Assembly: GCA_948567375.1 (NCBI GenBank)
Contig: OX419760.1
Location: 47,244,001 to 47,308,000 of the forward strand
Direction: 5' to 3'
DNA from: Lunularia cruciata
Taxonomy: Eukaryota > Streptophyta > Marchantiopsida > Lunulariales > Lunulariaceae
DNA length: 64,000 bases
Notes under the pieces: generated by a model
Database searches by the model: none
Told to the model about the DNA's origin: nothing
The model's input: only the letters and a program-made list of their open reading frames with translations
Made by a program: the position numbers and the translations under genes
Shown: positions 35,350-46,111 of the stretch, piece after piece
Layout of the letters: each line of letters starts with the position of its first letter
Position numbering within the stretch: the first letter of the stretch is position 1

Positions 35350-35800
35350 ATTTAATGGATTGGCTAGTTTTTACGAACGGTTCATTCACTACTATGTTCA
35401 TGTGGCCGCAACATTGACTGATCTCTTGGGAAAGAACTTGAGCTTTCAATGGACCAACAGGCACAAAGAAACTTTCCAAAAGTTGAAATATATGGTGTCT
35501 TCAAGACTAATTCTTCAACCATATGATCCGCAATTACCATGTGTGGTTGATTTTGATGCTTCAAACTTTGCAATTGGAACCGTGTTACAACAAGAATTCA
35601 TAGATGGATTACATCCCATTGCCTTTGTGTCTTGTATATAACATAAAGGAATTACTCAACTCAAGATTGAGAACAACTATCAAAGGTATATGCCACCAAG
35701 GTATGGATGCATTATCTCTTGGGGAAACAAGTGGTCATGCAAATTGATCACAAGCCTTTATTGCAGACCTTACATTTGGAACACATGAAGAGTTGACATC
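35350..35800 (+). pseudogene. gypsy RNase H relic (copy D)
   Basis: 35360-35641 encodes the RT thumb/connection (HVAATLTDLLGKN; FQKLKYMVSS) and the RNase H start (CVVDFDASNFAIGTVLQQ, with the first catalytic aspartate). It then passes through a frameshift to the DHKPLL-type block near 35750. Confidence 0.75.
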
Positions 35801-35823
35801 ATTGATGGGAGGAACAACTACCA

Positions 35824-37410
35824 TTGTTTGACATAAAACTTGAGTACAAACCCGGTTGGTTCCATGTCATCCCTGATGCACTATCACAACGACCTGATTT
35901 GAATTCTCTTCCTCTCATCATAGTGGCAATTATGGTGATATCAATCTACTCCAAGGTCCAAATTGAGTTTAGGACAACTCTACAACAAGATCCATTCTGT
36001 CAAATGGTACAAGGGCGTCTTGCAACCAATGACAAGGAATACAACACCTTCTCCTTCAAGGAAAGCCTTCTATTCCATGAGGACCAAATCTATGTTCCAA
36101 CCAAGAGTGACCTCCAACTTGTATGCCTCCAGGAAGTCCATGACTTATCAATTTTTGGTCACATGGGTGTAGACAAGACCTTGGGTACTTTGCAATGCCA
36201 ATGGTGGTGGCCCAACATGACACAAGATGTTCAAGAGTTTTTTTGATCATGTGAGAGCTACCAACGCAACAAGGCCAACAACTAGAAACTAAGTGGACTC
36301 CTTCAACCACTTCCCATTCCATCTGCTAGATGAGAACACGTGAGCTTAGATCTCATCACATCCTTGCCCAAGACAAAGCAAGGTCACATGGCAATTGGGG
36401 TGTTTGTGGATAAGCTTAGTAAGCAAGTCCACTTGGCACCAACCATTGATATTGTAGATGCTCTAACCTTGGCGTAGATCTACTTTGATAATCCATTCAA
36501 GCATCATAGGATGCCATGCGTACTCCTCTCTGACCATGATCCTTGGTTCACTAGAAAGTTTTGGCAAGCACTCTTCTAGATACTTGGCACCAAGCTTACT
36601 TTGTCCATGGCCTATCATCCTCAAATTGATGGACAAATTGAACATGCAAATTATACCTTGGATGATATGCTTTGTGCCTTTATTAATGTTCATCACACCA
36701 ATTGGGATGAATGTCTTGCAGCTATGGAGTTTGCATACAATAACTCAAAACAGGCAAGCATCAAATTCTCTCCTTTCTTTCTCAATTTTGGCCAAGATCC
36801 ACTTGTTCCAGATTACTTTCTTGCTCCTCCTCCATCTCATGTCCCTCATAATTCAACCTTCTTGACCACCATATCCCAATCTCTCCAGCAAGCCAAGTCT
36901 CATCTCCTTGTTGCTCAGAATCATCAAAAATAATATGTGGACCACCATCGTCGTGATCTCACCTTTCAAGTTGGTGACAAATTCATGCTCTCCTCTAGTA
37001 AACTACCCCTCCCACTTAATACTCAAGTTCATAAACTTGTACCTAATTGGATAGGACCCTTTGAGGCCACCCAAATCATCTCTCTTGTTGCTTATTGACT
37101 TGCCTTGCCTTGTCATATACGCATCCACCCTATCTTCCATGGTTCCAAGTTAAACTCTTTGTCCCTAATCAATCTTCTTTTTCCTCTTGTGTCTAACCTC
37201 CTCCCCCTCCCATCCGTATCCATGATCATGAGGAGTATGAAGTTGATTATATACTTGCACGTCGTTACATCCAATGCGGCCGTCGACAACATACAAAGTA
37301 CAAGGTCTTTTGGAAGGAATGTTCCTTTCATGATGCCACTTGGGAGCCTCTATCTCATCTCCAAAATGCACAAACGGCCATCCATGAGTTTGAAGCTTCA
37401 ATGGAAATGA
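35824..37410 (+). pseudogene. gypsy integrase and chromodomain relic (copy D)
   Basis: 35824-36246 covers the RNase H-integrase joint (HVIPDALSQRPDLN) and the zinc finger up to a stop (GHMGVDKTLGTLQCQWWWPN). 36601-36933 carries the second half of the core (YHPQIDGQIEHANYTLDDML, with the catalytic glutamate region). 37215-37400 encodes the chromodomain (YILARRYIQ; YKVFWKE). Frames are broken at several points. Confidence 0.78.
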
Positions 37411-37438
37411 GGACATCACCAACTAGTGGTGGGGAATA

Positions 37439-37852
37439 TGTAACAATATGGAGTTTAGCAATGAAGTTAGTCAAAGTTAACGGAGTAGTGAATAGACCAA
37501 ATTAGCATGGAATATCCTATAAGTATTTAGGAAGCTTCCCACTAGCTTAACTTGCACCTCAAGTAAGTAATTTCTAGAGGGAAGCTTCTAGAAGCTTCCA
37601 ACCAACTTAGCTTGCATGCCAAGTAGACGACTTCAAGAAGGAAATTTCTTGAGAAGCTTCTTGGTTAACTTGGCTTGCACTCCAAGAAAGTGGCTCAAGG
37701 AAACTTCTTGAGAAGCTTCTCAAGAGCCTTTGTATGCTCCCTATAAATATGAGAGCCAAAGCTCATGCTAGGTATTTGGAGTTTCCCTCATTCAAGTGTC
37801 CCAATGTGAGCTTCAATTCTTCTATTTCTTTGCTCACTCTCGGTCTTTTACA
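37439..37852 (+). repeat. 3' LTR of gypsy copy D
   Basis: 414 bases, TGTAACAATATGG to TTTTACA, followed by the AAGAT duplication. TATA box at about 37742-37749. Contains the perfect heat-shock-like array 37581-37598. Confidence 0.9.
37581..37598. promoter_or_regulatory. four-unit heat shock element-like array (LTR D 3')
   Basis: GAAGCTTCTAGAAGCTTC, identical to the array at 9125-9142, about 145 bases upstream of the LTR TATA box. Confidence 0.55.
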
Positions 37853-37857
37853 AAGAT

Positions 37858-38602
37858 ATATACTACTTATTTATTACAAGAAGCATACTTAGCTCCTTAT
37901 TAGAAATTTTAAAGGCAAAGGTAGTTCTTTGCAGTGGAACTTTAGGCCAAAGTCACTTCATTAAAAGAAGTTCTTTGTGATTGTAGGATCTTTTGAGTAG
38001 GAAGTAGTCCAAAGTCCTTCATAGTTATAAACATTTAGCGAAGTAGAAACCTTTGGAGTAATAAGGCCAAAGAAACACAAACTTGTAAGTTATCTTTAGA
38101 GAAGAATTGATACCTTACTTATCACATGTAAGGTGCATAATTAACCTACCTGTGTAGGATATGATAGGACAAGACCTAAAATGTACAATGTAGATGTAGG
38201 TAGGAGAACTTTAAAGTCCTTCAAACCATTAGATCTTTGCAAGTTAGAGTATGAAGAGTATATAAGGCCTTGGACTAATTGTAAATATTCATTCATTCCT
38301 TTAACTTTGATACCACAAGAGAGCCAAAAGCTCTTCATCACTATTGCCTTAATTGTAAGTATTGGTGGTTGTCTTTATTAGAGTAAGAGTGAAGAATTCA
38401 TAGTAAGAACACAAGTGCTTGAGTGTAGGGAAAATTTTTACTTGATTGGGATCTGTGATCAGTGCGGTTCTAAAGGAGTAAAGCAACGCCTTGACAAATC
38501 AGAAGTAAGCTATAGAGTTTAAAGTACCACAAAGCACAGAAAGCAAAGACTAATTGTAAATACAAAGAAGCCTTTGAAGTTGTGCATCTAGGAAGTGTAT
38601 TA
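37858..38602. other. spacer between gypsy copies D and E
   Basis: AT-rich, no coding signal. Its style (AGTCCTTCAAACC, TATAAGGCC) suggests part of another LTR or leader, but I find no partner in the window. Sequence right of copy E (44888 onwards) is presumably its continuation. Confidence 0.4.
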
Positions 38603-38607
38603 CATAG
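38603..38607. repeat. target-site duplication CATAG (copy E, left)
   Basis: Repeated exactly at 44883-44887, flanking copy E. Confidence 0.9.
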
Positions 38608-39019
38608 TGTAACAATATGTAGTTTAGCAACAAAGTTAGTAAGGCTAACAAAGTAACAAATAAGACAAATTAACCTAGACTATTCTAGAGGTATCTAGGA
38701 AAATTCTCGTGAAGCTTCCCGGCTAGCTTAGCTTGCACCCCAAGTAGGTAACTTCTAGAAGCTTCCAACTACCTTAGCTTGCACGCCAAGTAAGCAACTT
38801 CTAGAAGGAAGCTTCTTGAGAAGCTTCCTAGTTAACTTGGTTTGCACTCCAAGAAAGTGGCTTAAGGAAGCTTCTTGGGAAGCTTCTCAAGGGCCTTGTA
38901 TGCTCCCTATAAATACAAGAGCCAAAGCTCATGCTAGGCATTCCAAGTTTTCCAACATTCAAGTGTCCCAATGTGAGTTTCCATTCTCTTATTTCTCTTC
39001 TCGGTCTCGGTCTTTTACA
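38608..39019 (+). repeat. 5' LTR of gypsy copy E
   Basis: 412 bases, TG...CA. Roughly nine in ten positions match the 3' LTR by eye, with two small reciprocal indels, so the insertion is not recent. Confidence 0.9.
38753..38765. promoter_or_regulatory. three-unit heat shock element-like site (LTR E 5')
   Basis: TTCTAGAAGCTTC: three alternating units with exact 2-base spacing. The fourth unit was lost with a small deletion relative to the 3' LTR. Confidence 0.5.
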
Positions 39020-39102
39020 TTGGTATTAGAGCATGAATGGGATGGATGGAATTTATGGACCACCAAATCCACTTATGCCAAACCATTAAGATTTTTGTGT
39101 CC

Positions 39103-39792
39103 TGTGAGCCGGCCTGTCTCTCACTCAGGATGAACCTCTGATGGCTATTATGGTAGCGCACCATGGACTAAGAAGGCAAGGAACCCCAACTCCATCATAC
39201 TCCTCCAAGGCTAACACTCCAAGACTCAAGACATTGCTCACTAGAGAACTCAATGAGAGAGAGATAGTTGCAAATGAAAGGATGGTGAGTACCTCCTCAC
39301 CCCTTGTTTATATACTTGTGAAATAGTTACGTACCAAAGTTACTAATTACCGTAGTAACTCAAGTTACTAGACTAAAAGTCAAGTAAAGTCAAAAAGTAG
39401 AAAGGAATATCCATTCACATGGGCATATTCCCCTAAGCATGTGGTCTTATCTTGACCCAACCACTAAGTTAAGGATTCCTTCACATGGGCTATCCTTGGA
39501 CTAAAGAAGAATCCAAAACAAAAAGGCTTGCGGGCCCAAGAGTTCTCAACTCTTTCCTCAAAGCCAAACACCTAGGAATAATACCAAGTCAACACACTAA
39601 AATCCAAAATAGTGGTGCTCATCTTTTCTACTTCCTCTAAAGTAAGGTCCACTCTATCTTAGCTATGACTAACTTTAGCTAACCATGACTAATATAGAAC
39701 TATCCTTTATCTCTATAAATAATATCTCTTAAGTACTTGTAATACCAAGCTAAATATCACAATACCACACACATGCACAAATGGGTGTTACA
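39103..39792 (-). mobile_element. 690-base solo LTR (family F), reverse orientation
   Basis: Reverse complement of the LTR at 2412-3101. Flanked by an exact 4-base duplication GTCC (39099-39102, 39793-39796). Removing it plus one GTCC restores the leader sequence found in copies C and D (TTTTTGTGTC, then ACCCAAGCATC-like). Confidence 0.9.
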
Positions 39793-39984
39793 GTCCAGGT
39801 ATCACCTAAGCATCGGTTCACACAATTCATCAACTCATGCTTGGGGCAGAATTTTCTACATATGATCACCTTGTCGGATGAACCTTTGATACTTACGATT
39901 GTAACTTATAGAGAATGGTGTACGTGCTACATCTATGTATTAATAAATCAGATAAATTGGGAGTAATGGGATAGAGTAGTAGCT

Positions 39985-40860
39985 ATGATGGCAATACCAG
40001 ATGTTATCATTGCTATGCAACAACAAATCAAGCATCTTACTTGATTGTTGGATGAACGAGCCCAACAACGACAAGAACACATAAGGAGAGCACCAATTCA
40101 AGATAGAGAAGATAAAATCCGATTTCCAAAATCCAAGGTGTTTGAAGGCAAGAATCTTCCAAGCATAATGGAGAATTTTATGTTTTTATATGAACATTAC
40201 TTTGAAGCTACCAATCTTCACAATGAATGGAATAGATTCTCTTGGCTTCTAGCCAATTAGATGGTGTGGCAAAACTTTGGTGGCAATTCCAAGTAGAGCG
40301 AGCTGAACTATAGATTGGTACACCAATCTTAACATGGGTAGAATTCAAGGATGCAATACTTGGTAGATGTCATTCGAGTCACACAAGATAAATTGGCAGA
40401 GTTGAAGCAGATTGGCTCTATAAGGAGTTGCATCATGCAATTTCAAAACATCATCATGCAAATTCCAGATATATAAGATGGTGAAGTTTTAGATTGATTT
40501 GTGAGGGGCTTGAAGTCAAACCAAATTGGAGGTGATCATGTAGGAACCACAAAACATGGAAGAAGCCATGCAATTGGTTGAGCGCTTTGATTGCTTGGTT
40601 GTAACAACTTGGTCTTGACCTCCACCTACACAAAGCCTACTAGTACACTATGCACGAGTGGAGGAACCAACACCAATGGAGATTGATGTTATCCAACGGA
40701 GACCACTTGGTATAGCGGATAGAGAAAGATTGCAACAAATAGTGGTTTTTTTGTTGTTGCCAGGTTGGACATCGTATTGTTGAATATCCACTTAAGAATG
40801 GGCGACCTTGACAAGCTGCATAGATGGAGTTTGTGGAGCGGAATGATCAAGGAAACAAGG
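39985..40860 (+). pseudogene. gypsy gag relic (copy E)
   Basis: Starts near IPDVIIAMQQQIKHLT, then LLDERAQQRQEHIRRAPIQ (40045-40260) and a capsid-like region with many stops. The zinc-knuckle region near 40740-40800 is frameshifted. Confidence 0.65.
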
Positions 40861-40914
40861 AATCCCAATAGGAGATTTTGAGCTGCCTACATGGAGCTTG
40901 ATTAGTTCCAATGG

Positions 40915-41756
40915 GATTGAAAGCTTGACCTATGCAAGTTTGCTTCACTTGCAAGGTACAATATCTAATCGGGGTTGTAGGATTTTTGTTGATTTTGGAA
41001 GTTCATAGAATTGCATGTCTATGCAAGTAACAAAAGAATTGGGTATTCCTAATCAAGTCAATAATTGGAAGTAGCTTAATGATGGTGGATAGTAGAAACG
41101 ATTATGCATTCCGTACCTCGCATCCTGTTACCTTCAAGATTTGGAAGGAGTGTTTGGAGTGTATGAGGTTTGTAATGGCACCTTTACACTATGATGTCAT
41201 TCTAGGACTACCTTGGCTTGAACGTCATAAGGTTCAATTTGATTAGAACTGACAACAAATTCAAATACAATTCCAAGGTAGGATTTTCTGATTAGGTTGT
41301 CTGGCACCTCTGAGTAAGACACCTAAGAATAGTCAGTCCCAAGATGGGAAGTTTATCAAGAAGGTACAAATAGAGCAAACCTTGAAGGGAGATGAGTCAC
41401 AAGATGGAAAGTTTGCCGGGAAAGTAGCCATGGAGCAAGCTTTGAAGAAAGATGAGCTCCTAGGTGGGAAGTTTGTTAGTGAAGGAGCCATAGAGCAAGC
41501 TTTGGTGGAAGATAAGTCTATTTTTGCGGTGTGGATCAAGCCGATTGCACAAGGACAATTTGAGGAGGGCCAAGAGCCTCATCAAGCAATGTTTGATCAA
41601 ATAGTTCAGGAGTTTGCGGACGTGTTTCTGGATGATCTACCAAAGGAATTACACTCCGATCGTGGTATGCCCTTCAAGATTGAGTTATTGCTAGAGAGTA
41701 CTCCAATGAGTAGACCAATCTATCGGCTCTCACCAAAGGAGCTGGAGGAGTTGTGA
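40915..41756 (+). pseudogene. gypsy protease, repeat linker and RT start (copy E)
   Basis: The protease region has a damaged active site (RIFVDFGSS-like, near 40980) and an intact DVILGLPWLE block near 41200. The linker 41337-41516 is three exact-length 20-residue repeats (SQDGKFAGKVAMEQALKKDE type). An open stretch 41382-41756 runs into EFADVFLDDLPKELHSD and SRPIYRLSPKELEEL, then a TGA. Confidence 0.75.
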
Positions 41757-42340
41757 ACAACACTTATGGAGTTGTTGGAGAAGGACTTCATATGACATAG
41801 TACCTCTCCTTTGGGAGCACCAGTAGTATTTTTTCCAAAGAAGAATGGAGTACTTCATTGTTGTATTGATTATCGTAGGCTCAATAAGCAAACAGTGAAG
41901 AATGCATATCCCTTGCCTTAGATTGATGACTTGCTTGATCAATTGAGTGGAGCATATACTTTTCCAAGTTGGATCTTTGTAGCGAGTATTGGCAAATCCC
42001 CATTGATAGGGAGGATGTGCAAAAGACTCCCTTTTGCACAAGGTATGGGCATTTCGAGTGGAGTTCTACCTTTCGGGCTCACTAATGCTCCTATAGTCTT
42101 CATGGATTGGTGTTGGATGGACTATTGGATTGGTACATGGTAGTTTTCTTAGACAATATCTTAATCTATAGCAAGACAGAGGCAAAACATGTGAATTATG
42201 TGCAAGAAGTCCTAAAACAACTATGACAATGGAAATTTTATTGCAAGAAGTTGAAGTGTGCCTTTTGGCAAAAAAAGGTTACCTTCTTGGGTCACAAGAT
42301 CTCATCAGAGGGGATCAAGATGGAAGAGGAGAAAATCAAG
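41757..42340 (+). pseudogene. gypsy reverse transcriptase relic (copy E)
   Basis: Palm motifs persist in broken frames ([44 protein letters not shown]). The catalytic box near 42130-42170 reads VVFLDNILIYSK: the second aspartate is asparagine, a single G-to-A change that by itself would abolish polymerase activity. Confidence 0.75.
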
Positions 42341-42830
42341 GCCATTACTGATTGGCCTACTCCAAAGGATGCTATAGAAGTACATGAATTCAATGGATTG
42401 GCCAGTTTTCATTGATGGTTCATCCACTATTATGTTCATGTGGTTGCACCATTGACTGACCTCTTGGGGAAGAACTTGAGTTTCTAGTGGACCACCAAGC
42501 ATGAAGAAGCATTCCAAAAGTTGAAACATATGGTGTCTTCAAGGCCCATTCTTCAACCATATGATCCTCAACTACCTTGTGTGGTTGATTTTGATGCTTC
42601 TAACTTTGCAATTGGAGCCGTGTTGCAACAAGAATTCCCAGATGGACTACATCCCATTGCCTTTGTGTCTCACCAACTAAATATTACTCTACTTGAGATT
42701 GGGAACAACTTGCAATGGTATATGCCACCAAGGTATGGAGGTATTATCTCTTGGGGAAACAAGTGATCATGCAAACTGATCACAAACCATTGTTGTAGAC
42801 CTTACGCTTGGAACACATGAAGAGTTGACA
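42341..42830 (+). pseudogene. gypsy RNase H relic (copy E)
   Basis: 42521-42766 encodes HMVSSRPILQPYDPQLPC, then VVDFDASNFAIGAVLQQE with the first catalytic aspartate. It continues through a stop to a DHKPLL-type block near 42780. Confidence 0.75.
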
Positions 42831-42855
42831 TCATCAATAGGAGGAGCAACTCCAA

Positions 42856-44440
42856 TTGTTTGACATCAAACTTGAGTACAAACTAGGTCGGTTCCATGTC
42901 ATCCCTGATGCTCTATCACAACGACCTGATTTGAAGTCTTTTCCTCTCATCACTACGGCAATTACGATGGTATCAATTGACTCTAAGGTCCATAACAAGT
43001 TTTGGTCAGCTCTACAAGATCCCTTTTCCCAAATGGTACATAGTCGTCTGACAACATGCGACAAGGAGTACAATACCTTCTCCTTCAAGGAAGGCCTTCT
43101 ATTCCATCAAGACCGGATCTATGTTCCTACCAAAGGTGATCTCTGACTTGTGCGCCTTCAAGAAGCCCATGATTTACCAATAGCTGGTCACATGGGTGTG
43201 GACAAGACCTTGGGTACCCTTGAATGCCAATAGTGGTGGCCCAACATGGCACAAGATGTTTGGGAGTTTGTCTAGTCATGTGAGCATTTTCAATGCAACA
43301 AGGCCAATAACCTGAAGCCGAGTGGACTCCTTCAGCCACTTCCCATTCCAGCTACTTGTTGGGAACATGTGAGCTTAGATCTCATCACTCCTTGTCCAAG
43401 CCAAAGCAAGGTCACACAACAATTGTGGTGTTTGTGGATAAGCTTAGTAAGCAAATCCACTTGGCACCAACCATTGATATTGTGGATGTTCCAACCTTGG
43501 CGTAACTCTACTTTGACAATGTATTCAAGCATCATGGGATACCACATGTACTCATCTTTGACCGTGATCCTTGCTTCATTGGAAAGTTTTGGCAAGCACT
43601 CTTCTAGATACTTGGCACCAAGCTTACTTTGTCCACAACCTATCATCCTCAAATTGATGGAAAAATTGAACTTGCAAATTGCACCTTGGAAGATATGCTT
43701 TGTGCCTTTGTCAACATTCACCATACCAATTGGGATGAATGTCTTGCAACTATAGAGTTTGCATACAACAATTCAAAATATGCAAGCACCGGATTCTCTC
43801 CTTTCTTTCTCAATTTTGGCCAAGACCCACTTGTTCTAGATTCCCTTCTTGCTTCTCCCCCGTCTCATGTCCCTTATATTTCCACCTTCTTGACCACCAT
43901 CTCCCAATCCCTCCAAAAAGCCAAATCTCATCTCCTTGTTGCTCAAAATAGGCAGAAACAATATATGGATCACCATTATTGCGATCTCAGCTTTCAAGTT
44001 GGTGATAAGGTCATGCTCTCATCCAATAACCTCCCTCTCCCACTTGATACCCAAGTTTGTAAACTTACCCCAAATAGGATAGGACCCTTTGATATCACCC
44101 AAATTGTCTCTCATGTTGCTTATCGGCTTGCCTTGCCTTGTCATGTACGTATCCATCATGTCTTTCATGTTTCCAAGTTGAAACCCTTTGTTCCTAACCC
44201 CTCTTCTTTTTCCTCTCAAGTCTAACCTCCCCCTCCTACTATCCCTATTAATGATCATGAGGAGTACAAAGTTGATCGTATCCTTGCGCGCCGCCATATT
44301 CAACAAGGCCATCGACAACATACGGAGTAAAAGGTCCTTTGGAGAGAGTATCTCCTTCATGATGCTACATGGGAACCTCTTTCTCATCTCTAGAATGCAC
44401 AACTGGCCATGCAAGAGTTTGAAGCTTCACTGGTGACGAG
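42856..44440 (+). pseudogene. gypsy integrase and chromodomain relic (copy E)
   Basis: 42856-43146 covers the RNase H-integrase joint (HVIPDALSQRPDLK) into the zinc finger, which ends in stops. 43629-44225 is a 198-codon open stretch: integrase core C-half (YHPQIDGKIELANCTLEDML), the GPF block (PNRIGPFDITQIV) and HHVFHVSKLKPFVPN. The chromodomain follows at about 44250-44440 with a stop. The core glutamate context is kept, but the first core half is broken. Confidence 0.8.
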
Positions 44441-44538
44441 GACGTGACCAACTAGCGGTGGGGGAATATGTAATAATATGGAGTTTAGCGACAAAGTTAG
44501 TAAGGCTAACGAAGTAGCAACTAAGACAAATTAGCCTA

Positions 44539-44551
44539 GAATATTCTAGAA
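44539..44551. promoter_or_regulatory. three-unit heat shock element-like site (LTR E 3', distal)
   Basis: GAATATTCTAGAA: three alternating units with 2-base spacing, about 85 bases upstream of the second cluster. Confidence 0.5.
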
Positions 44552-44622
44552 GTATCTAGGAAGCTTCTTGGGAAGCTTCTCGGCTAGCTTAGCTTGCACC
44601 CCAAGTATGTAACTTCTAGAAG

Positions 44623-44640
44623 GAAGTTTCTAGAAGCTTC
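44623..44640. promoter_or_regulatory. four-unit heat shock element-like array (LTR E 3')
   Basis: GAAGTTTCTAGAAGCTTC, four intact units although one spacer differs from LTRs B and D. It lies about 130 bases upstream of the LTR TATA box. Confidence 0.55.
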
Positions 44641-45308
44641 CAACTAGCTTAGCTTGCACGCCAAGTAAACGGCTTCTAAAAGGAAGCTTCCTAGTTAACT
44701 TGGCTTGCACTCCAAGAAAGTGGCTCAAGGAAGCTTCTTGAGAAGCTTCTCAAGGACCTTGTATGCTCCCTATAAATACAAGAGCCAAAGCTCATGCTAG
44801 GCATTCCGAGTTTTCCCACATTCAAGTGTCCCAATGTGAGTTTCCATTCTCTTATTTCTCTCCTCGGTCTCAGTCTTCTATACATAGCCTTTGAGTTGAT
44901 GTCTTTGTAATGAAGTGGCCAACTTTGGTTGAGTAAATCATCACCTTCAAGATTAATTTGGAATTTACTTGTAATGAAAGTTGTTACTTTAATTTTCTAT
45001 TTGCCATAGTGCGTCACAGGGATGCAATACCCTCTTTTAGGAGTGGTTCTTGAGGTTAAATACATAATAGTAAACAAACTGCAAGATAGTGATATTTCTC
45101 TTCAATTCTAGTTATTTTTGACCCTATCCTTGAAGGAATGACCTATTATTTACCATTATATCAATTTTATATCAATTTTAGGGTTACACTATCAACCAAA
45201 ATAGGAGAAGGAATTAAACTTAAATTATAAACTTGAGCAAATGGTACACATAGCAAAAAAAAAAAAAAAAAAAAAGAGTTCAAAAAATCTAGAGTTGGGA
45301 TACTGGTT

Positions 45309-45311
<3 letters not shown>

Positions 45312-45376
<65 letters not shown>
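45312..45376. repeat. (TA)n microsatellite, about 32 repeats
   Basis: Uninterrupted TA dinucleotides for about 65 bases; likely length-polymorphic. Confidence 0.95.
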
Positions 45377-45378
<2 letters not shown>

Positions 45379-46111
45379 ATATAGTCTTATATATAAACAT
45401 GTTCTTACAACCTACACATTTTTCTCAACTCCTTGATTTATGCTTGCAATACCAATCTTCTCCCCATGTTTTCTTTAGCTACTCAATTTATAATTTGTGG
45501 ATTTTAGTACAACATAAAATTCCATGAAGCATGGGGTTTATCTTGAACCATAAAAATTTATCTACTTAAACATTGAATATCTTGATTTCCACGAGGCCAT
45601 GTGCTCCACCCTTCCCAAGCTATCACCAATCATTCCAAAATTCATTCCTCGGAGTTCTCTCATCCTTGAATCTACTTGATAGTGGCAAAAATTTCAATCG
45701 TCCTTTGTTTTTGATAATTTGCAATTTTCCATGAGTTTGTACTTTAAATATGTTGAAAGGAAAACGTTATTCTTTGTATGCAATTGAACTATAAGATTAG
45801 TGCACCTTTTTATAAATTTCCCATGACTTCATACCTTAAATCTATTCGTTAGATAAACATAAATTTTTGTATCCAAATTTTTGTATCCAAATCGACTATG
45901 AGATTAGATTCACCTTTTATGAGTTTAGGCTGGAAATCTTAGAGGACAGCACGTAAATTTTATCCTCCATCTAACCATGAGTTTAGAGTGATTTTTCATT
46001 CATGGATTTCAATTTCAAATGCGTAAAAAAGAATCCAAACTCCTACACCCAACCTCACCTTGATATGCTCCGCGTTGGAGAATATCAATATGACATATTT
46101 CATTCTTTTTA

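Larger units (their letters stand above)
31570..37852 (+). mobile_element. Ty3/gypsy chromovirus copy D, LTR to LTR
   Basis: 6283 bases bounded by AAGAT duplications. Order: 5' LTR 31570-31922, primer site relic (TTGATATCAAAAC), gag about 32180-33050, a 738-base insertion 33143-33880, protease, RT, RNase H, integrase, chromodomain (about 37215-37400), purine-rich tract, 3' LTR 37439-37852. The domain order PR-RT-RH-INT-CHD is that of plant chromoviruses. Numerous stops and frameshifts; not autonomous. Confidence 0.92.
38608..44882 (+). mobile_element. Ty3/gypsy chromovirus copy E, LTR to LTR
   Basis: 6275 bases bounded by CATAG duplications. Order: 5' LTR 38608-39019, primer site TTGGTATTAGAGC (39020-39032), a reversed 690-base solo LTR (39103-39792), gag about 39985-40850, protease about 40915-41300, linker repeats 41337-41516, RT, RNase H, integrase, chromodomain about 44250-44440, 3' LTR 44469-44882. 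Without the solo LTR it would be about 5.58 kb. Many stops; not autonomous. Confidence 0.92.
44469..44882 (+). repeat. 3' LTR of gypsy copy E
   Basis: 414 bases from TGTAATAATATGG to TTCTATA, the terminal CA having become TA. CATAG duplication follows. TATA box TATAAATA at 44771-44778. Two heat-shock-like clusters (44539-44551, 44623-44640). Confidence 0.9.

Noticed and set aside
45312-45376. TA repeat as a replication origin or matrix-attachment site
   Set aside because: A simple microsatellite explains it; no other supporting signal.
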